NCBI RefSeq assembly: GCF_009674585.1
Contig: NZ_WKJP01000001.1
Location: 558,001 to 622,000 of the forward strand
Direction: 5' to 3'
Origin: Haloferax marinisediminis
Lineage (GTDB): Archaea > Halobacteriota > Halobacteria > Halobacteriales > Haloferacaceae
Length of the DNA: 64,000 nt
Part shown: piece by piece, positions 34,145-43,989 of the stretch
How positions within the stretch are numbered: position 1 is the stretch's first letter
Layout of the letters: every line of letters starts with the position of its first letter
Notes under the pieces: generated by a model
What the model saw: only the letters and a program-made list of their open reading frames with translations
Told to the model about the DNA's origin: nothing
Database searches by the model: none
Made by a program: the position numbers and the translations under genes

Positions 34145-37100
34145 CGGAGAGGCCGGAGAGATTCGTCGGGTGCTCGACGAGGAACTCTCACTCGGCGAGT
34201 GTAGACGCGACAGTCGCGGTGTCGAGGCGGCGGCGACGCAGTTCTTTCGAGACCTCTTCGTCGAGAGACTCAACTTCGAAGCGGTCACCTCACCACGGGG
34301 TGATTCTCCGTGGCAGGACCTCCTCGTTCACGAGTGGCCGAACACGATACGTGCGAACGCTGCCCGTCTCGTTGCGAGAGCCGGGAGGTTTCGGGTTATC
34401 TACGTCGAACTGGAGGAGCTGACTCCTAACACGGAACGGGACGTGCTTCGGTGTCTCACCCAGTCGAACCAAGCGAGTGGGTGGACCACTGGGCGGACCG
34501 TCCTCACAGTCTTCCACGCGCCTGCCGAGGACACGTGGCATCTCGTCACACCGTACGAGGGAGCGACAGGCGACGAGGAAAACGGCCGTCTGGTTCTCCG
34601 TCGCTACAGCCTCGGTGAAGGCGAGACACATCGAACCGTCGCCGACGCGCTGTCGAGACTGGATGCCAGCAACGGACGACTGGCAGAACGCATCGACGAG
34701 GCGTTCAGGGTCGAGCCCATCACCGAGGACTTCTACGAGGACTACAAGCACGCATTCGACACCCTCAGTAGCGAACTTCGTGAGAACGGCCTCGACGTCG
34801 AGGCTGCCGACCGGTACGCACACGTGACACTCAACCGATTGCTGTTCTGCTACTTCCTCCAGAAGAACGGCTTGCTCGGCGGGCGAGCGGACTTCGTCCG
34901 GTGGTTCCACGAGCGATACGAAGCGTCGGATGACGAGGGAGTGTTCCACGAGACGTGGCTCTCTGCCCTCTTCGATTGGATAACCCACCCAGAGGGGACG
35001 CGTCTCACAACCGAACTCCCCAGTGACGTCGAATCCGTCGTCGCTGAACTCCCATACATGTCTGGGCTCTTCCACCCGAGCGACGGGGACGAACTCGACG
35101 TCTTCCTGTCCGACGAGGCACTGAATTCGGTGATTCGAGGGTTCCTCGAACAGTACACCTTCACGGTCAGAGAAGAGCGTCCGTACGACGTCGACGTCGC
35201 CGTCGACCCGTCGATGCTCGGGAAGGTTTACGAGTCCCTCATCGCCGAGCGAGAACGCGACGAGGCGGGCATCTTCTACACACCTCGCTCCGAGGTCGAC
35301 CTGCTGTGTCGATTGGCACTCTACGAGCAGGTCTGCGACCACGTGGACGACCTCGATTCAGAGCGCACCCGGCGGATTGTGGAGTTCGTCTTCAGCGACC
35401 CACAGGAGTGGGACGCGGCAGACATCGAGGAAACGGAACAGCTCGAACAGATTCTGCACGAACTCCGCATCGTCGACCCAGCCTGTGGGAGCGGTGCGTT
35501 CCTCGTGGGGATGAAACAGGTTCTCACCGAACTGTTCGAGAAAGTGGGCAGTCAGCCAGACGACCACCGAACCGCACAGAGTATCAACGAGAGCCTGTAC
35601 GGCGTCGACATCAAAGCATGGGCCATCCGAGTCGCCGAGTTCCGTCTCTGGCTCTCACACGTCGAGGACGGAGGGCGACGACCCGACACCCGTTCAGGGC
35701 TGCCCCCCATCTCGTCCAATCTGAAGGTTGGAGACAGCCTGATTCAGAGACGTGACGAGGAGGGTGACGCCGCAGCCTTCAGCTGGGATATCGACTTCGC
35801 CGACGTCGTCGAAGACGGTGGATTCGATATCGTCATCGGGAACCCGCCGTACGTTCGCCAAGAAGCGATTACCGACCAGCTGATTCACCCGAAGCGACTC
35901 GAAGAGATGAGCGACGGTGAGGTCTCGTCGTCGAAGAAGCAGTACAAAGACCAACTCGTCGAGTCCGTGGAGGAGTCGTTCGGCATCACGCCGGACAGGC
36001 GAAGTGACATCTACGTCTACTTCTACTTCAAAGGGCTCGACCTCCTCCGCGACGGGGGCACGCTGGCGTATCTCACGTCGAATTCCTGGCTCGACGTGAA
36101 CTACGGGAGACAACTGCAAGCGGGCCTCCTTCGGTACTCGAATCTCCGATACGTACTCGATACCCGGGCAACCCCGATGTTTGGAGAGGCAGACGTCAAC
36201 GCGGTGATTACAGTCGCGAATCGAGAGTCCGAAGAGTCACTGGACGGAGAGACAGCGTTTCTGGCGTTCGACGAACACTGCGGGAACATCGTCCACGCAG
36301 AGGCGATTACGAGTGCCCTCGTCGACGAGCGTGAAGACACACGGGAGATTGTCTACGGCGAAGAGACACTGTACTATTCACAGATTCGGCACGGTCGGAG
36401 GGTCGCAGTTCCCGCATCGAGCCTGTGGAAACTCGGCGGAGGAGACGTCGAAGAAGCATCGACTGGAGCCCGAGCCACCGGTTCGTACTCCGTCGACTCG
36501 AAGTGGGGAATCTATCTGCAAGCCCCAGACGTGTACTTCCGACTCCTGAGTCGGAATCAAGACGAGTTGACGCCGCTCGCAGAACTCACAGAGGACGTGT
36601 TCCGCGGCATCACGTCAGGTGCGAACGAGTTCTACTTCCCAGACAACGAGACGATTTCGAACTACGGTATCGACGAGCGGTATCTCTCTCCGCTCGTGAA
36701 GAGCCCCCGGACACTGAAGCAGCGAACCATCGCGCCAGAGCGACTCGAACGCAAGCTGTTGAAGATTACCGAACCCAACGAGGACGCCCTGCCACGCGGG
36801 ATTCGCGCGTTCATCGACTGGGGAGTGTCTCAAGGCTACCCATCACGTCGAACCGTCAAGCGACGCGACCCGTGGTACGACGTTGGACCCGACATCAAAC
36901 AGACCCAGATACTCTGGCAGCGCACTCACTACACCAAACACGCAGTGTACTACGCTGAAAAACCGGTCTACGTGACAGACCGATTCTATGGAATCAACGT
37001 CGACCCCGAGTCGTACGACCCGAAGGTGTTCGCTGCACTCCTCAATTCGACGTTCTATGCGCTCGTGAAGATGCTGTACAGTAGTGAGGTGTCGGGGCGC

Positions 37101-37376
37101 TCTATCGACACCGCCGTCTACGAGGTAGAATCGTTCCCGATTCCGTCACCAGAGACGGTCTCGGACCACGAACGAGACGCGCTCGTGGACGCGTTCGAAG
37201 CCTTAGACCAACACGAACCCGAAGCAATCTACGACGAGTTCGAACGAGATGCCCGCCGCAAACTCGACGAGGTCGTCTTCGGTATCTTAGCTGCCGACCA
37301 AAACGAGCGTGCCGACGTGTACCGGAGTGTCGAGCGACTGAGTACACAGATTAGAGCGCGAGACCGCCGGCGGTAA
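34137..37376 (+). CDS. Eco57I/type IIG-like DNA methyltransferase, probable restriction-modification protein
   Basis: A 1079-residue protein with an Eco57I-type adenine methyltransferase core. Motif I DPACGSG is at residues 447-453 and motif IV NPPY at 569-572 (IVIGNPPYVRQEA), identifying an N6-adenine or N4-cytosine methylase. The 440-residue N-terminus is helicase-free and carries no clear PD-(D/E)xK nuclease pattern; YVELEEL near residue 86 is a weak candidate only. The C-terminal 400 residues (FRGITSGANEFY, LWQRTHYTKHAVYY, LNSTFYALVKMLYSS) match the TaqI-like target-recognition region. No separate nuclease or specificity gene is adjacent. It sits between two core genes and looks like an accessory insertion. 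Confidence 0.88.
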   Translation: MSNGEAGEIRRVLDEELSLGECRRDSRGVEAAATQFFRDLFVERLNFEAVTSPRGDSPWQDLLVHEWPNTIRANAARLVARAGRFRVIYVELEELTPNTERDVLRCLTQSNQASGWTTGRTVLTVFHAPAEDTWHLVTPYEGATGDEENGRLVLRRYSLGEGETHRTVADALSRLDASNGRLAERIDEAFRVEPITEDFYEDYKHAFDTLSSELRENGLDVEAADRYAHVTLNRLLFCYFLQKNGLLGGRADFVRWFHERYEASDDEGVFHETWLSALFDWITHPEGTRLTTELPSDVESVVAELPYMSGLFHPSDGDELDVFLSDEALNSVIRGFLEQYTFTVREERPYDVDVAVDPSMLGKVYESLIAERERDEAGIFYTPRSEVDLLCRLALYEQVCDHVDDLDSERTRRIVEFVFSDPQEWDAADIEETEQLEQILHELRIVDPACGSGAFLVGMKQVLTELFEKVGSQPDDHRTAQSINESLYGVDIKAWAIRVAEFRLWLSHVEDGGRRPDTRSGLPPISSNLKVGDSLIQRRDEEGDAAAFSWDIDFADVVEDGGFDIVIGNPPYVRQEAITDQLIHPKRLEEMSDGEVSSSKKQYKDQLVESVEESFGITPDRRSDIYVYFYFKGLDLLRDGGTLAYLTSNSWLDVNYGRQLQAGLLRYSNLRYVLDTRATPMFGEADVNAVITVANRESEESLDGETAFLAFDEHCGNIVHAEAITSALVDEREDTREIVYGEETLYYSQIRHGRRVAVPASSLWKLGGGDVEEASTGARATGSYSVDSKWGIYLQAPDVYFRLLSRNQDELTPLAELTEDVFRGITSGANEFYFPDNETISNYGIDERYLSPLVKSPRTLKQRTIAPERLERKLLKITEPNEDALPRGIRAFIDWGVSQGYPSRRTVKRRDPWYDVGPDIKQTQILWQRTHYTKHAVYYAEKPVYVTDRFYGINVDPESYDPKVFAALLNSTFYALVKMLYSSEVSGRSIDTAVYEVESFPIPSPETVSDHERDALVDAFEALDQHEPEAIYDEFERDARRKLDEVVFGILAADQNERADVYRSVERLSTQIRARDRRR

Positions 37377-37497
37377 CACAAATTCTCCAGTTGCCTACGC
37401 GCACGCTAGACACATATGTTACTAATGAACGAATCTGGGCACCAGTGTGCGAAATCTTAGAAGAACGTGCCGTTTGACACACTAGCTCCCTGAGATG

Positions 37498-37533
37498 CAG
37501 GTTCGAGAACAGGTTCGAGAGCAGGTTCAAAAG
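37498..37533. repeat. Three-copy 12-base tandem repeat
   Basis: CAGGTTCGAGAA (37498-37509), CAGGTTCGAGAG (37510-37521) and CAGGTTCAAAAG (37522-37533) lie in the 240-base gap between the methyltransferase gene and the convergent PolD large subunit gene. The gap holds no convincing gene. Confidence 0.7.
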
Positions 37534-37616
37534 TGGCGTCGAACGTCGTTGTTGAGGCGTCGCCGAGAGAACGCGAGTGCGTGAAAAACGGAGGAAAAAG
37601 ACCGACGCCGCAGAAC

Positions 37617-40600
37617 CTACATGAAGTCCGCGATGCCAGACTGTTTGTTTTTGTCGTTCTCGAAGATGGATTCGAGACTCTTTTCGAGCACTTCGAGGCG
37701 CTGTTTGGTGTAGTCGCGGCAGTTGAACTCGTCTGCCACCTCGATGGCGACGTCCATGTACTTGTTCACACTTCCCTGATGCACCGTGAGGTTCACCCGG
37801 CCACCGCACTCGCGGCATTCGCCTGTGAGGGGCATCCGGCGGTACTTCTCGCCGCAGTCGAGACACCGCGTCTCCTGTCGGGAGAAGGCACGGAGGTTCC
37901 CGATGAGGTCCGGCAGGAAGTGCCCCTCGATGACGCGTTCTGCCACGTCAGTCTCGTCGACGGCGCGGAGTTTCCGCGCGAGGAAGAGTTGGGCGTCCAT
38001 CTTGTCCATCATCGACCCGAGCGTCTTGTACGCAGAGAGGTCCGGTCCGGCGGCGATGTTCGTCGTGTCGTGGGTGTGGTGGAATCCGGTGTACTCGCGG
38101 TCGGTGCCGAGGTACTCTTCGGCGATGGTGACTTCGTCTTCCCAGTCGTCTGGGTCTTCCATCTGGAGCGTCGCCTCGTAGAACGCTCGTGGATACTGCC
38201 GAACGATGTCCATGTTGTGCGCCTCGTCGTCGATTTCGGAGGGGTCGATACGCGAGGACATCACGAGCGGTGCGTCCATCTGCCCACCTCGCTTGTCCGG
38301 GAGGAACTCCTTCGAGAAGTTGAGGAGTCCGTCCATGAGGAGCATGACACAGTCTTCGTCACCGTCGCAGTTGCGACGCTTCGCGGCGTGGAAGTACGGA
38401 TGTGCGTAGCCGACGGCCGCCGTCGTAAACCCGACGACCCGCCCGACGACTGCCGCAGACGTGTGCGGTGCCATCCCGAAGACGAGTTCGCCGATGAGGT
38501 CGTCGCGCTCTTCCATCTGGTAGAATCGGTCGAGACCGTAGAACTGCTCCAAGAGGTCGTCGACGAAGTCCGCCGTCTGCATCATGTGCTTCGCCGCGCC
38601 GTTCGAGAGGACGATGTCCTGGACTTTGAGTTCGACCAGTTGGTCGTCGAACCGGAGCGGTTCGCCGTCGATGTCGGTCTCGTAGCCGAGTTCGCGGAAG
38701 TGGCCTGCTGTCACGTCGAGTTCTTCTGGTCTGACGGCCGTGACGGGCAGGTCGGTCATGTCGTACCGGACGGTTCCGTCTTTGAACGACGACACGTCGT
38801 GTTTCGCTCGGAGGATGCCTTTCTCGATGGGTTCGGGCGTCTTGTTCGAGGAGGTGAGTCCTTTGACACCCTTCAGAATCTTGAACGACGACTCGCGTTC
38901 GCCGACGGATTCGAGGGCCTCCCTGTACTCGGTGTTCAGGTCGACTTCCTGCCACTCGACGCTCTCGACGTCCCACTCACAGCGGTCACAGTAGACGCGA
39001 CCCGACTCGTCGGGTTCGACGACGGTTCCACAGTCGTCACACTCGTAGTGAGGGTCGGTGTGGCCGCCGCACGCCGTGCATTTCGGCTTGAAGCCGAACG
39101 TCCCGCAGTCGGGACACTTCCGCCTGCCGATGCGGACCGAGATGTGTCCGCGCTTTCCAGAGTCACCGAACTCGCGGGCGGCGTCACCAACGTCACGCTG
39201 ACTCCCTCCTGCTTCGCCGATGGGAAAGAGCGTGTGGACGGCCGGTGAGAGGTCACGACGCTCGGACTTCTCCGGGCGGCCCATCCGGTTTCCGATGCGA
39301 GTCGGCGCGCGCTCTCGGATGGTGAAGGGTGCGACCTCGTTGACCGCCTCGATGGCGTTGTTGCCGTCGTCCCACTCGCGGGCACGGTCCGACAGGTCGT
39401 CGAGGTCCCACGTCCGTTCTCGGTCGTCGGTGAGGCCGAGGGTTCGTGCGAGCGGTCGCCAGATGGGAACGCGAAGGTCGGCGTCGGTCTGGCGGTGTGC
39501 GACGAGGAGGTGTTCGAGCGTCTCGCGGAGTTCGGGGGTTCGTTCGAGGACGAGCGTTCCTTCTTCCCCGCGTTCGGGCTCGTTGTCGGCACCGACACCG
39601 ACGCCAGTTCCGCCGTCGGCCTCTGCAGCGACAACGTCGCCGGCCGCGACAGCGTCCGCGAGTGCATCCAACTGCTCGATGGAGATGTCGTGCCAGAGGT
39701 AGGTGTACTCGGGGTGAAGTGGGGCGTCGAACTCGGTCGCCCACGAGAGGGCATCGTCGACGCTCGGGTGTTCGAGGCCGATGGTCGGGTCGTCTCGCAG
39801 GGCCTGCACGTTCGCGTCGGTCGCCTCGAAGTCCTGAATCCACCACTCGAAGACGTACGAGGCAGGGGCGAGCGGATGGTTGTTCTCGACGAACTCGCCG
39901 AAGTTGACGAGGTACTCGCCGAGGTCGAGAATCTTCTCGACGCCGTTTTGCAGTTCTTCTGCTTCTTCGGGGTCGTCGATACGGCGAACGTCGCCGTTGG
40001 CGAGTCTGACCGTCGGACCCTCGATGGAGTCCACTGGGACGACGCCGCCCGCCTTCCCGGGTCGTTCGGTCTTTATCTGCGTCCCGGTTGCGATGAAGTC
40101 GTCCACGATGTGCATCGTGGCGGGGTGGACGCCGGCGGTTGCGAACCCGTGGTTACGGGCACGGCCGTATCGGAGTCGGAATCCACCGGGTGCGGATGGA
40201 TGGCCGAAGACGGGGCGACCGGCGATGAGGTCGCGGAGGAACTTCGTCGCAGGTTCGACGCGAACTGGTCCGTCGGCCTCGTTCGCGGCGTCGGCTTCGT
40301 CGTCGTCAGCCTCAGCAGCGTCGTCGTCGCTTTCGGCCTCGTCGTCGGCCTCGGACTCGTCTTTGCCACCGTCTTTGCCGATGGTGCCGTCGATGAGGTC
40401 CTGTAGCCACGGCCAGTCGACTTCGTCGAGTTGACGGGTGTATCGCTGAATCTTCGGGGCTTTGAGTGCAATCCCCTCGGCCATGACGAGACACATCCCC
40501 CCGCGGGCGGAGTTGGTGTCGACACGTTCGAGGTCACGGTAGCCAGACACCTCCTCGTCACCCGTCGCCTCGCCGTCGAGCATGATGGGCATGTTCTCGG

Positions 40601-41216
40601 CGATGAAGCGGGTCTCTTTGTCCTTCGGTGAGTACTGCAGACCGGTCTCTTTGTCGTAGAGGTTTATCTCTTCGACGTAGCGCTCGATTTCGTCGGTTCG
40701 TCCTTTGTACTCGTCGATGCCGAGCAGCGACCGGGCGTAGTCGGCGACGAGCACCGAGAGTGCCTGTGCGGTCCCACCCGCCGAGCGAATCGGGCCGGCG
40801 TAGTAGACGTTGACGAACTCGGTGCCGTCGTCGTTGTTGAGAATCTCGACGCGGTCGATTCCTTCGATTGGTGCGGCGACGACACCCTCGGTGAGGAGGG
40901 CGACGGCGGTGCGAACCGCGCCCTCGACTTTGCCTTCGCGGGAGTCGTAGTCACCGACGTTACCGTCGACGAAGTCGGTCACGAGTTCGAGGGCGGCCTC
41001 CTCACGAGACATCTGGCCTTCGAGTTCACGGACCCGTTCGGCGACGCCGTCGATGCCGAGGATGTTCTCGACGCGGTCGGCCATGTCTTTGGCGACCGGA
41101 ATCTCGACGTCGGTCTTCGGGTCGTGTCCTTTCGCTTTCGCGGCGCGCGCGACATCGAACGCCTCGTCCAGACGGTCTTCGATGCGCGTGAAGTAGCGCT
41201 CGTCCTCCTCTCGCAC
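37617..41216 (-). CDS. polC: DNA polymerase D large subunit (DP2)
   Basis: Catalytic subunit of the euryarchaeal replicative family D DNA polymerase, 1199 residues. The family-typical N-terminal DDERYF-type start, GIDRVEILNNDDGTEFVNVYYAGPIRSAGGTAQ, and the catalytic region CDGDEDCVMLLMDGLLNF and FLPDKRGGQMDAPLV are all present. Zinc-binding CxxC groups occur at CPDCGTFG, CTACGG, CDDCG and CDRC, and near the C-terminus at CLDCGEKY and CRECGG. A strongly acidic insertion lies near residue 285-315. No intein interrupts it. The DNA-binding PPC-domain gene precedes it by three bases in the same operon. Confidence 0.97.
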   Translation of the reverse strand: MREEDERYFTRIEDRLDEAFDVARAAKAKGHDPKTDVEIPVAKDMADRVENILGIDGVAERVRELEGQMSREEAALELVTDFVDGNVGDYDSREGKVEGAVRTAVALLTEGVVAAPIEGIDRVEILNNDDGTEFVNVYYAGPIRSAGGTAQALSVLVADYARSLLGIDEYKGRTDEIERYVEEINLYDKETGLQYSPKDKETRFIAENMPIMLDGEATGDEEVSGYRDLERVDTNSARGGMCLVMAEGIALKAPKIQRYTRQLDEVDWPWLQDLIDGTIGKDGGKDESEADDEAESDDDAAEADDDEADAANEADGPVRVEPATKFLRDLIAGRPVFGHPSAPGGFRLRYGRARNHGFATAGVHPATMHIVDDFIATGTQIKTERPGKAGGVVPVDSIEGPTVRLANGDVRRIDDPEEAEELQNGVEKILDLGEYLVNFGEFVENNHPLAPASYVFEWWIQDFEATDANVQALRDDPTIGLEHPSVDDALSWATEFDAPLHPEYTYLWHDISIEQLDALADAVAAGDVVAAEADGGTGVGVGADNEPERGEEGTLVLERTPELRETLEHLLVAHRQTDADLRVPIWRPLARTLGLTDDRERTWDLDDLSDRAREWDDGNNAIEAVNEVAPFTIRERAPTRIGNRMGRPEKSERRDLSPAVHTLFPIGEAGGSQRDVGDAAREFGDSGKRGHISVRIGRRKCPDCGTFGFKPKCTACGGHTDPHYECDDCGTVVEPDESGRVYCDRCEWDVESVEWQEVDLNTEYREALESVGERESSFKILKGVKGLTSSNKTPEPIEKGILRAKHDVSSFKDGTVRYDMTDLPVTAVRPEELDVTAGHFRELGYETDIDGEPLRFDDQLVELKVQDIVLSNGAAKHMMQTADFVDDLLEQFYGLDRFYQMEERDDLIGELVFGMAPHTSAAVVGRVVGFTTAAVGYAHPYFHAAKRRNCDGDEDCVMLLMDGLLNFSKEFLPDKRGGQMDAPLVMSSRIDPSEIDDEAHNMDIVRQYPRAFYEATLQMEDPDDWEDEVTIAEEYLGTDREYTGFHHTHDTTNIAAGPDLSAYKTLGSMMDKMDAQLFLARKLRAVDETDVAERVIEGHFLPDLIGNLRAFSRQETRCLDCGEKYRRMPLTGECRECGGRVNLTVHQGSVNKYMDVAIEVADEFNCRDYTKQRLEVLEKSLESIFENDKNKQSGIADFM

Positions 41217-41219
41217 GGT

Positions 41220-41639
41220 TTACAACCAGAGGTCGAGGTCGGTTACGTCGTCGTGCTCGCGTTCGAGTGGTTCGTCGAACACGCGCAGGTTGACCTCGCC
41301 GGCGAAGACGGTCGCCGAGTCGAGGTGTCCTGCGAGCGACTGGCCACTTCGTCGAGACAAGACCGCGTGGGTGTGCGCGAAGGGTTCGCCGTCGAGGAGC
41401 GAGACGTTCCCAACGCAGGCGGCGACTTCGAGCGGTTCGTCGAACGTGACAGACTGGTACTCCTGGTCGTCCTGATCGTAGAACCAGAGTTCGGCGTCTT
41501 GGACGGCACCCATCGCGTTGAACCACGCGGAGTCGATGCCCTTCCGTGCACAGAACTCCTCAATCTCCTCGCGCCAGTCTGCACCGTGTTCGAGGCGTGC
41601 GAGATACTCCTCGCTGACTGTCACCGCTCGAGCGTTCAT
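41220..41639 (-). CDS. PPC/DUF296-domain DNA-binding-like protein
   Basis: A 139-residue single-domain protein of the PPC (DUF296) family, related to plant AT-hook PPC proteins and to prokaryotic proteins whose function is open. It contains WFNAMGAVQDAELWFYD, PLEVAACVGNVSLLDGEPFAHTHAVLS and AGHLDSATVFAGEVNLRVF, the conserved His/Glu-bearing strands. The ATG at 41639 is preferred to the upstream GTG at 41651. It lies three bases before the PolD large subunit gene on the same strand, so the two are probably co-transcribed. Confidence 0.88.
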   Translation of the reverse strand: MNARAVTVSEEYLARLEHGADWREEIEEFCARKGIDSAWFNAMGAVQDAELWFYDQDDQEYQSVTFDEPLEVAACVGNVSLLDGEPFAHTHAVLSRRSGQSLAGHLDSATVFAGEVNLRVFDEPLEREHDDVTDLDLWL

Positions 41640-41729
41640 GCGACGTACCACGAGCGAGTCGGACTAAAATGTAAATGGTCTCGTCCGCCCTCCAGTGAGC
41701 GGAAGGATTATTCGTCAGTGCCGGAGTAG

Positions 41730-41897
41730 TTATCGCCAGTCGTCGAGTGCGAGTGCGTCGGCTACGTCGGCCGCGAGCCAAGCGTCGTCGCGGGAGATAT
41801 CCGCGATAATAAGACGCTGGCCCGTCTGGGTGCTGTCCACCGAGGCCATGACCTCGGCGCCCGAGTCGTCGACGGAAGCCTTCGCATCCGGCGTCAT
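41730..41897 (-). CDS. Small acidic haloarchaeal protein
   Basis: A 55-residue acidic protein beginning MTPDAKASVDDSGAEVMASV and ending ALALDDWR. The segment LIIADISRDDAWLAADVADAL is the most protein-like and suggests a short strand followed by a helix. Its composition (many Asp, Ala, Ser, one Trp pair) is typical of haloarchaeal proteins, though no known domain is recognised. A TATA-like TATATAAG (plus strand) at 41920-41928 reads CTTATATA on the minus strand at the expected distance. Confidence 0.62.
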   Translation of the reverse strand: MTPDAKASVDDSGAEVMASVDSTQTGQRLIIADISRDDAWLAADVADALALDDWR

Positions 41898-42100
41898 GTA
41901 TGATACGTAGTGACACCCCTATATAAGTTGCCCGAAACAACAAGCGAGAAAGTCACTCGCGTTGCACGATTCTGTCGCTTCAGAGACCGGCCTGGATGAG
42001 AAACTGACGGTATGAGCATTTTGAGCGGCAGAATTCGCCGTTTGGGTATGTAACTACACCCCCTCCACGCTATACTATATCAAACAAATCGAATACGGTA

Positions 42101-42132
42101 AGTTTATCCACAAGGACCGGGAAGATTGGTCC
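42101..42132 (+). promoter_or_regulatory. TATA box and short dyad before the oligopeptide-binding protein gene
   Basis: AGTTTATCC at 42101-42109 is the probable TATA box about 30 bases before the ATG. GGACC (42114-42118) and GGTCC (42128-42132) form a 5-base inverted repeat ending two bases before the ATG, so a bound repressor would cover the start site. Confidence 0.4.
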
Positions 42133-42134
42133 GA

Positions 42135-43976
42135 ATGCCAGACACTAACAAACTCTCACGTCGTCGTTTCCTGAAGGCAACGGGTGGGGCCGCAACGGCC
42201 GCTGCCCTCGCCGGTTGTACCGGCGGTAACGGCGAAGAAGAGACCACGACCGAATCCGGTGGGCAGGAAGAGACTACGACCGAACAGCAGACCGAAGCCG
42301 AAGATTCCGGCAACGAGCTGTCCGGGTCCGTCTTCCAGCGCATCCTCTCCGGGACGGTCACCACGCTCGACCCCGTCGCAGCGACCGACACGTCCTCCGG
42401 CATCATCATTCAGCAGGTCTTCGACTGCCTGATGTCCTATCCGGACGGCCTCCCGACGGTCGAGAACGAACTCGCCGCCGACTACGAGGCATCCGAGGAC
42501 TTCACGACGTACACGTTCCAGCTCGAAGACGCCACCTACCACGACGGTAGCGCTGTCAAGGCTGCTGACTTCGCCTACGCGTGGGAACGTCTCGCCGCGT
42601 CCGAGAACAGCCGCCGCGCATACTTCATCCTCGACTCCATCGGAATCGAGCACGAGACCGACAGCGACGGAAACTACGTCCCCGGTTCGCTCGGCGTCGA
42701 AGCCGCGAGCGACACCGAACTCGTCGTCAACCTCAAAGAGCCGTTCCACGACACGCTCGAGATGCTCGCGTACACCTCGTTCGCCGCATACCCAGAGGGT
42801 ATCGTCGGCGACATCGAGGGCTACGACGGCGAGATGGAGTACACCGAGTTCGCCAGCAAGAACCCCATCGGCGCAGGTCCGTTCGAGTTCGCCTTCTGGG
42901 AGAAGGGTACCGCCGCAGCCGTCTCCAAGAACGAAGACTACTACGGCGACGTCGCGCAGGTCGACAACGTCCGCTGGCAGGTCATCGAGGACGACACGGC
43001 CCGCTACAACTACGCGATGAACGAGAACGCGGACTACTTCGGTCTGCCCACCGCCCAGTACGACCCCGGTAAGGTCCAGGTGGACAACGTCGACGAGTTC
43101 GGCCGTGAAGTCGGTAAGTACGGCCCTGTCCGTAACGGTAAGACGGTCAACTACGTCGGTGTCCCGACCCTGTCGATCTTCTACGTTGGTTTCAACATGA
43201 AGAAGGTCCCCAAGCCGGTTCGCCAGGCGTTCGCGTACGTCCTGAACCAGGACCAGATGGTCGAAGAAGTGTTCAAGGGTCGCGGTTCCCCGGCATACAT
43301 CTTCACGCCGCCGACCATCTACCCAGGTGGCGCACAGGCCGCAGAGTCCAAGGTCGAGGCCGACTACCCGTACGGTGTCGCCGAGACTGACATCCAGGCA
43401 GCCCGCGAAGTCATGGAAGAGGCTGGCTACGGCCCGGACAACAAGTTCGAGGTCCAGTGGACCCAGTACAACTCCGGCACGTGGGAGGAGATGGCGAAGA
43501 TCCTGCGCGACCAGCTCGCGTCGGCTCACGTCGACATGAAGATCGAGAAGGCCGACTTCTCGACGCTCCTCGAGCGTGGCCGCAACGGTCAGCTCGAAGC
43601 GTACACCCTCGGCTGGATTGCTGACTGGCCAGCAGCGGACAACTTCCTCCAGCTGCTCAACCCGCCGCAAACGAACACGGACCAGACCGGTCCGATCTCG
43701 TACGTCAACTGGACGGCCGACAACGGCGATTCCTACCAGAAGGCGACCGACGCCTACCAGCAAGTCGTCAACAACCCTGCACCAACCGACGAAGCGCAGG
43801 CAGTTCGTGACGAAGCCTACGTCGAGATCGAGGAATCCAACTGGGACGACGTTGCGATGCTCACGATCTACAACCGGAAGGACGAGACGTTCTGGTACGA
43901 CTCCGTCAACATCGAACCGTTCGGTGGCATGGGTCCATCCCGCCAGAAGCTGAACAACGTTACCCTCAACCGGTAA
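42135..43976 (+). CDS. dppA: Dipeptide/oligopeptide ABC transporter substrate-binding lipoprotein
   Basis: Family 5 extracellular solute-binding protein of 613 residues. The N-terminal twin-arginine signal SRRRFLKATGGAATAAALAG ends in lipobox Cys, followed by a Thr/Glu-rich linker, so the protein is exported folded and lipid-anchored. LDPVAATDTSSGIIIQQVFD, YHDGSAVKAADFAYAWERL and KNPIGAGPFEF are family motifs. The ATG at 42135 is preferred to a TTG 9 bases upstream. The permease and ATPase genes follow after a 214-base gap with a hairpin, which would favour higher expression of this gene. Confidence 0.93.
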   Translation: MPDTNKLSRRRFLKATGGAATAAALAGCTGGNGEEETTTESGGQEETTTEQQTEAEDSGNELSGSVFQRILSGTVTTLDPVAATDTSSGIIIQQVFDCLMSYPDGLPTVENELAADYEASEDFTTYTFQLEDATYHDGSAVKAADFAYAWERLAASENSRRAYFILDSIGIEHETDSDGNYVPGSLGVEAASDTELVVNLKEPFHDTLEMLAYTSFAAYPEGIVGDIEGYDGEMEYTEFASKNPIGAGPFEFAFWEKGTAAAVSKNEDYYGDVAQVDNVRWQVIEDDTARYNYAMNENADYFGLPTAQYDPGKVQVDNVDEFGREVGKYGPVRNGKTVNYVGVPTLSIFYVGFNMKKVPKPVRQAFAYVLNQDQMVEEVFKGRGSPAYIFTPPTIYPGGAQAAESKVEADYPYGVAETDIQAAREVMEEAGYGPDNKFEVQWTQYNSGTWEEMAKILRDQLASAHVDMKIEKADFSTLLERGRNGQLEAYTLGWIADWPAADNFLQLLNPPQTNTDQTGPISYVNWTADNGDSYQKATDAYQQVVNNPAPTDEAQAVRDEAYVEIEESNWDDVAMLTIYNRKDETFWYDSVNIEPFGGMGPSRQKLNNVTLNR

Positions 43977-43989
43977 TCCGTTCAGCCCG

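Noticed and set aside
34137-37376. Complete BREX or type I restriction locus
   Set aside because: Only one gene is present; no helicase (HsdR), specificity (HsdS), PglZ or BrxC gene lies on either side.
39495-40406. Long open frame opposite the PolD large subunit gene
   Set aside because: High GC coding DNA in haloarchaea leaves long antisense open frames; the PolD frame has clear motifs and this one has none.
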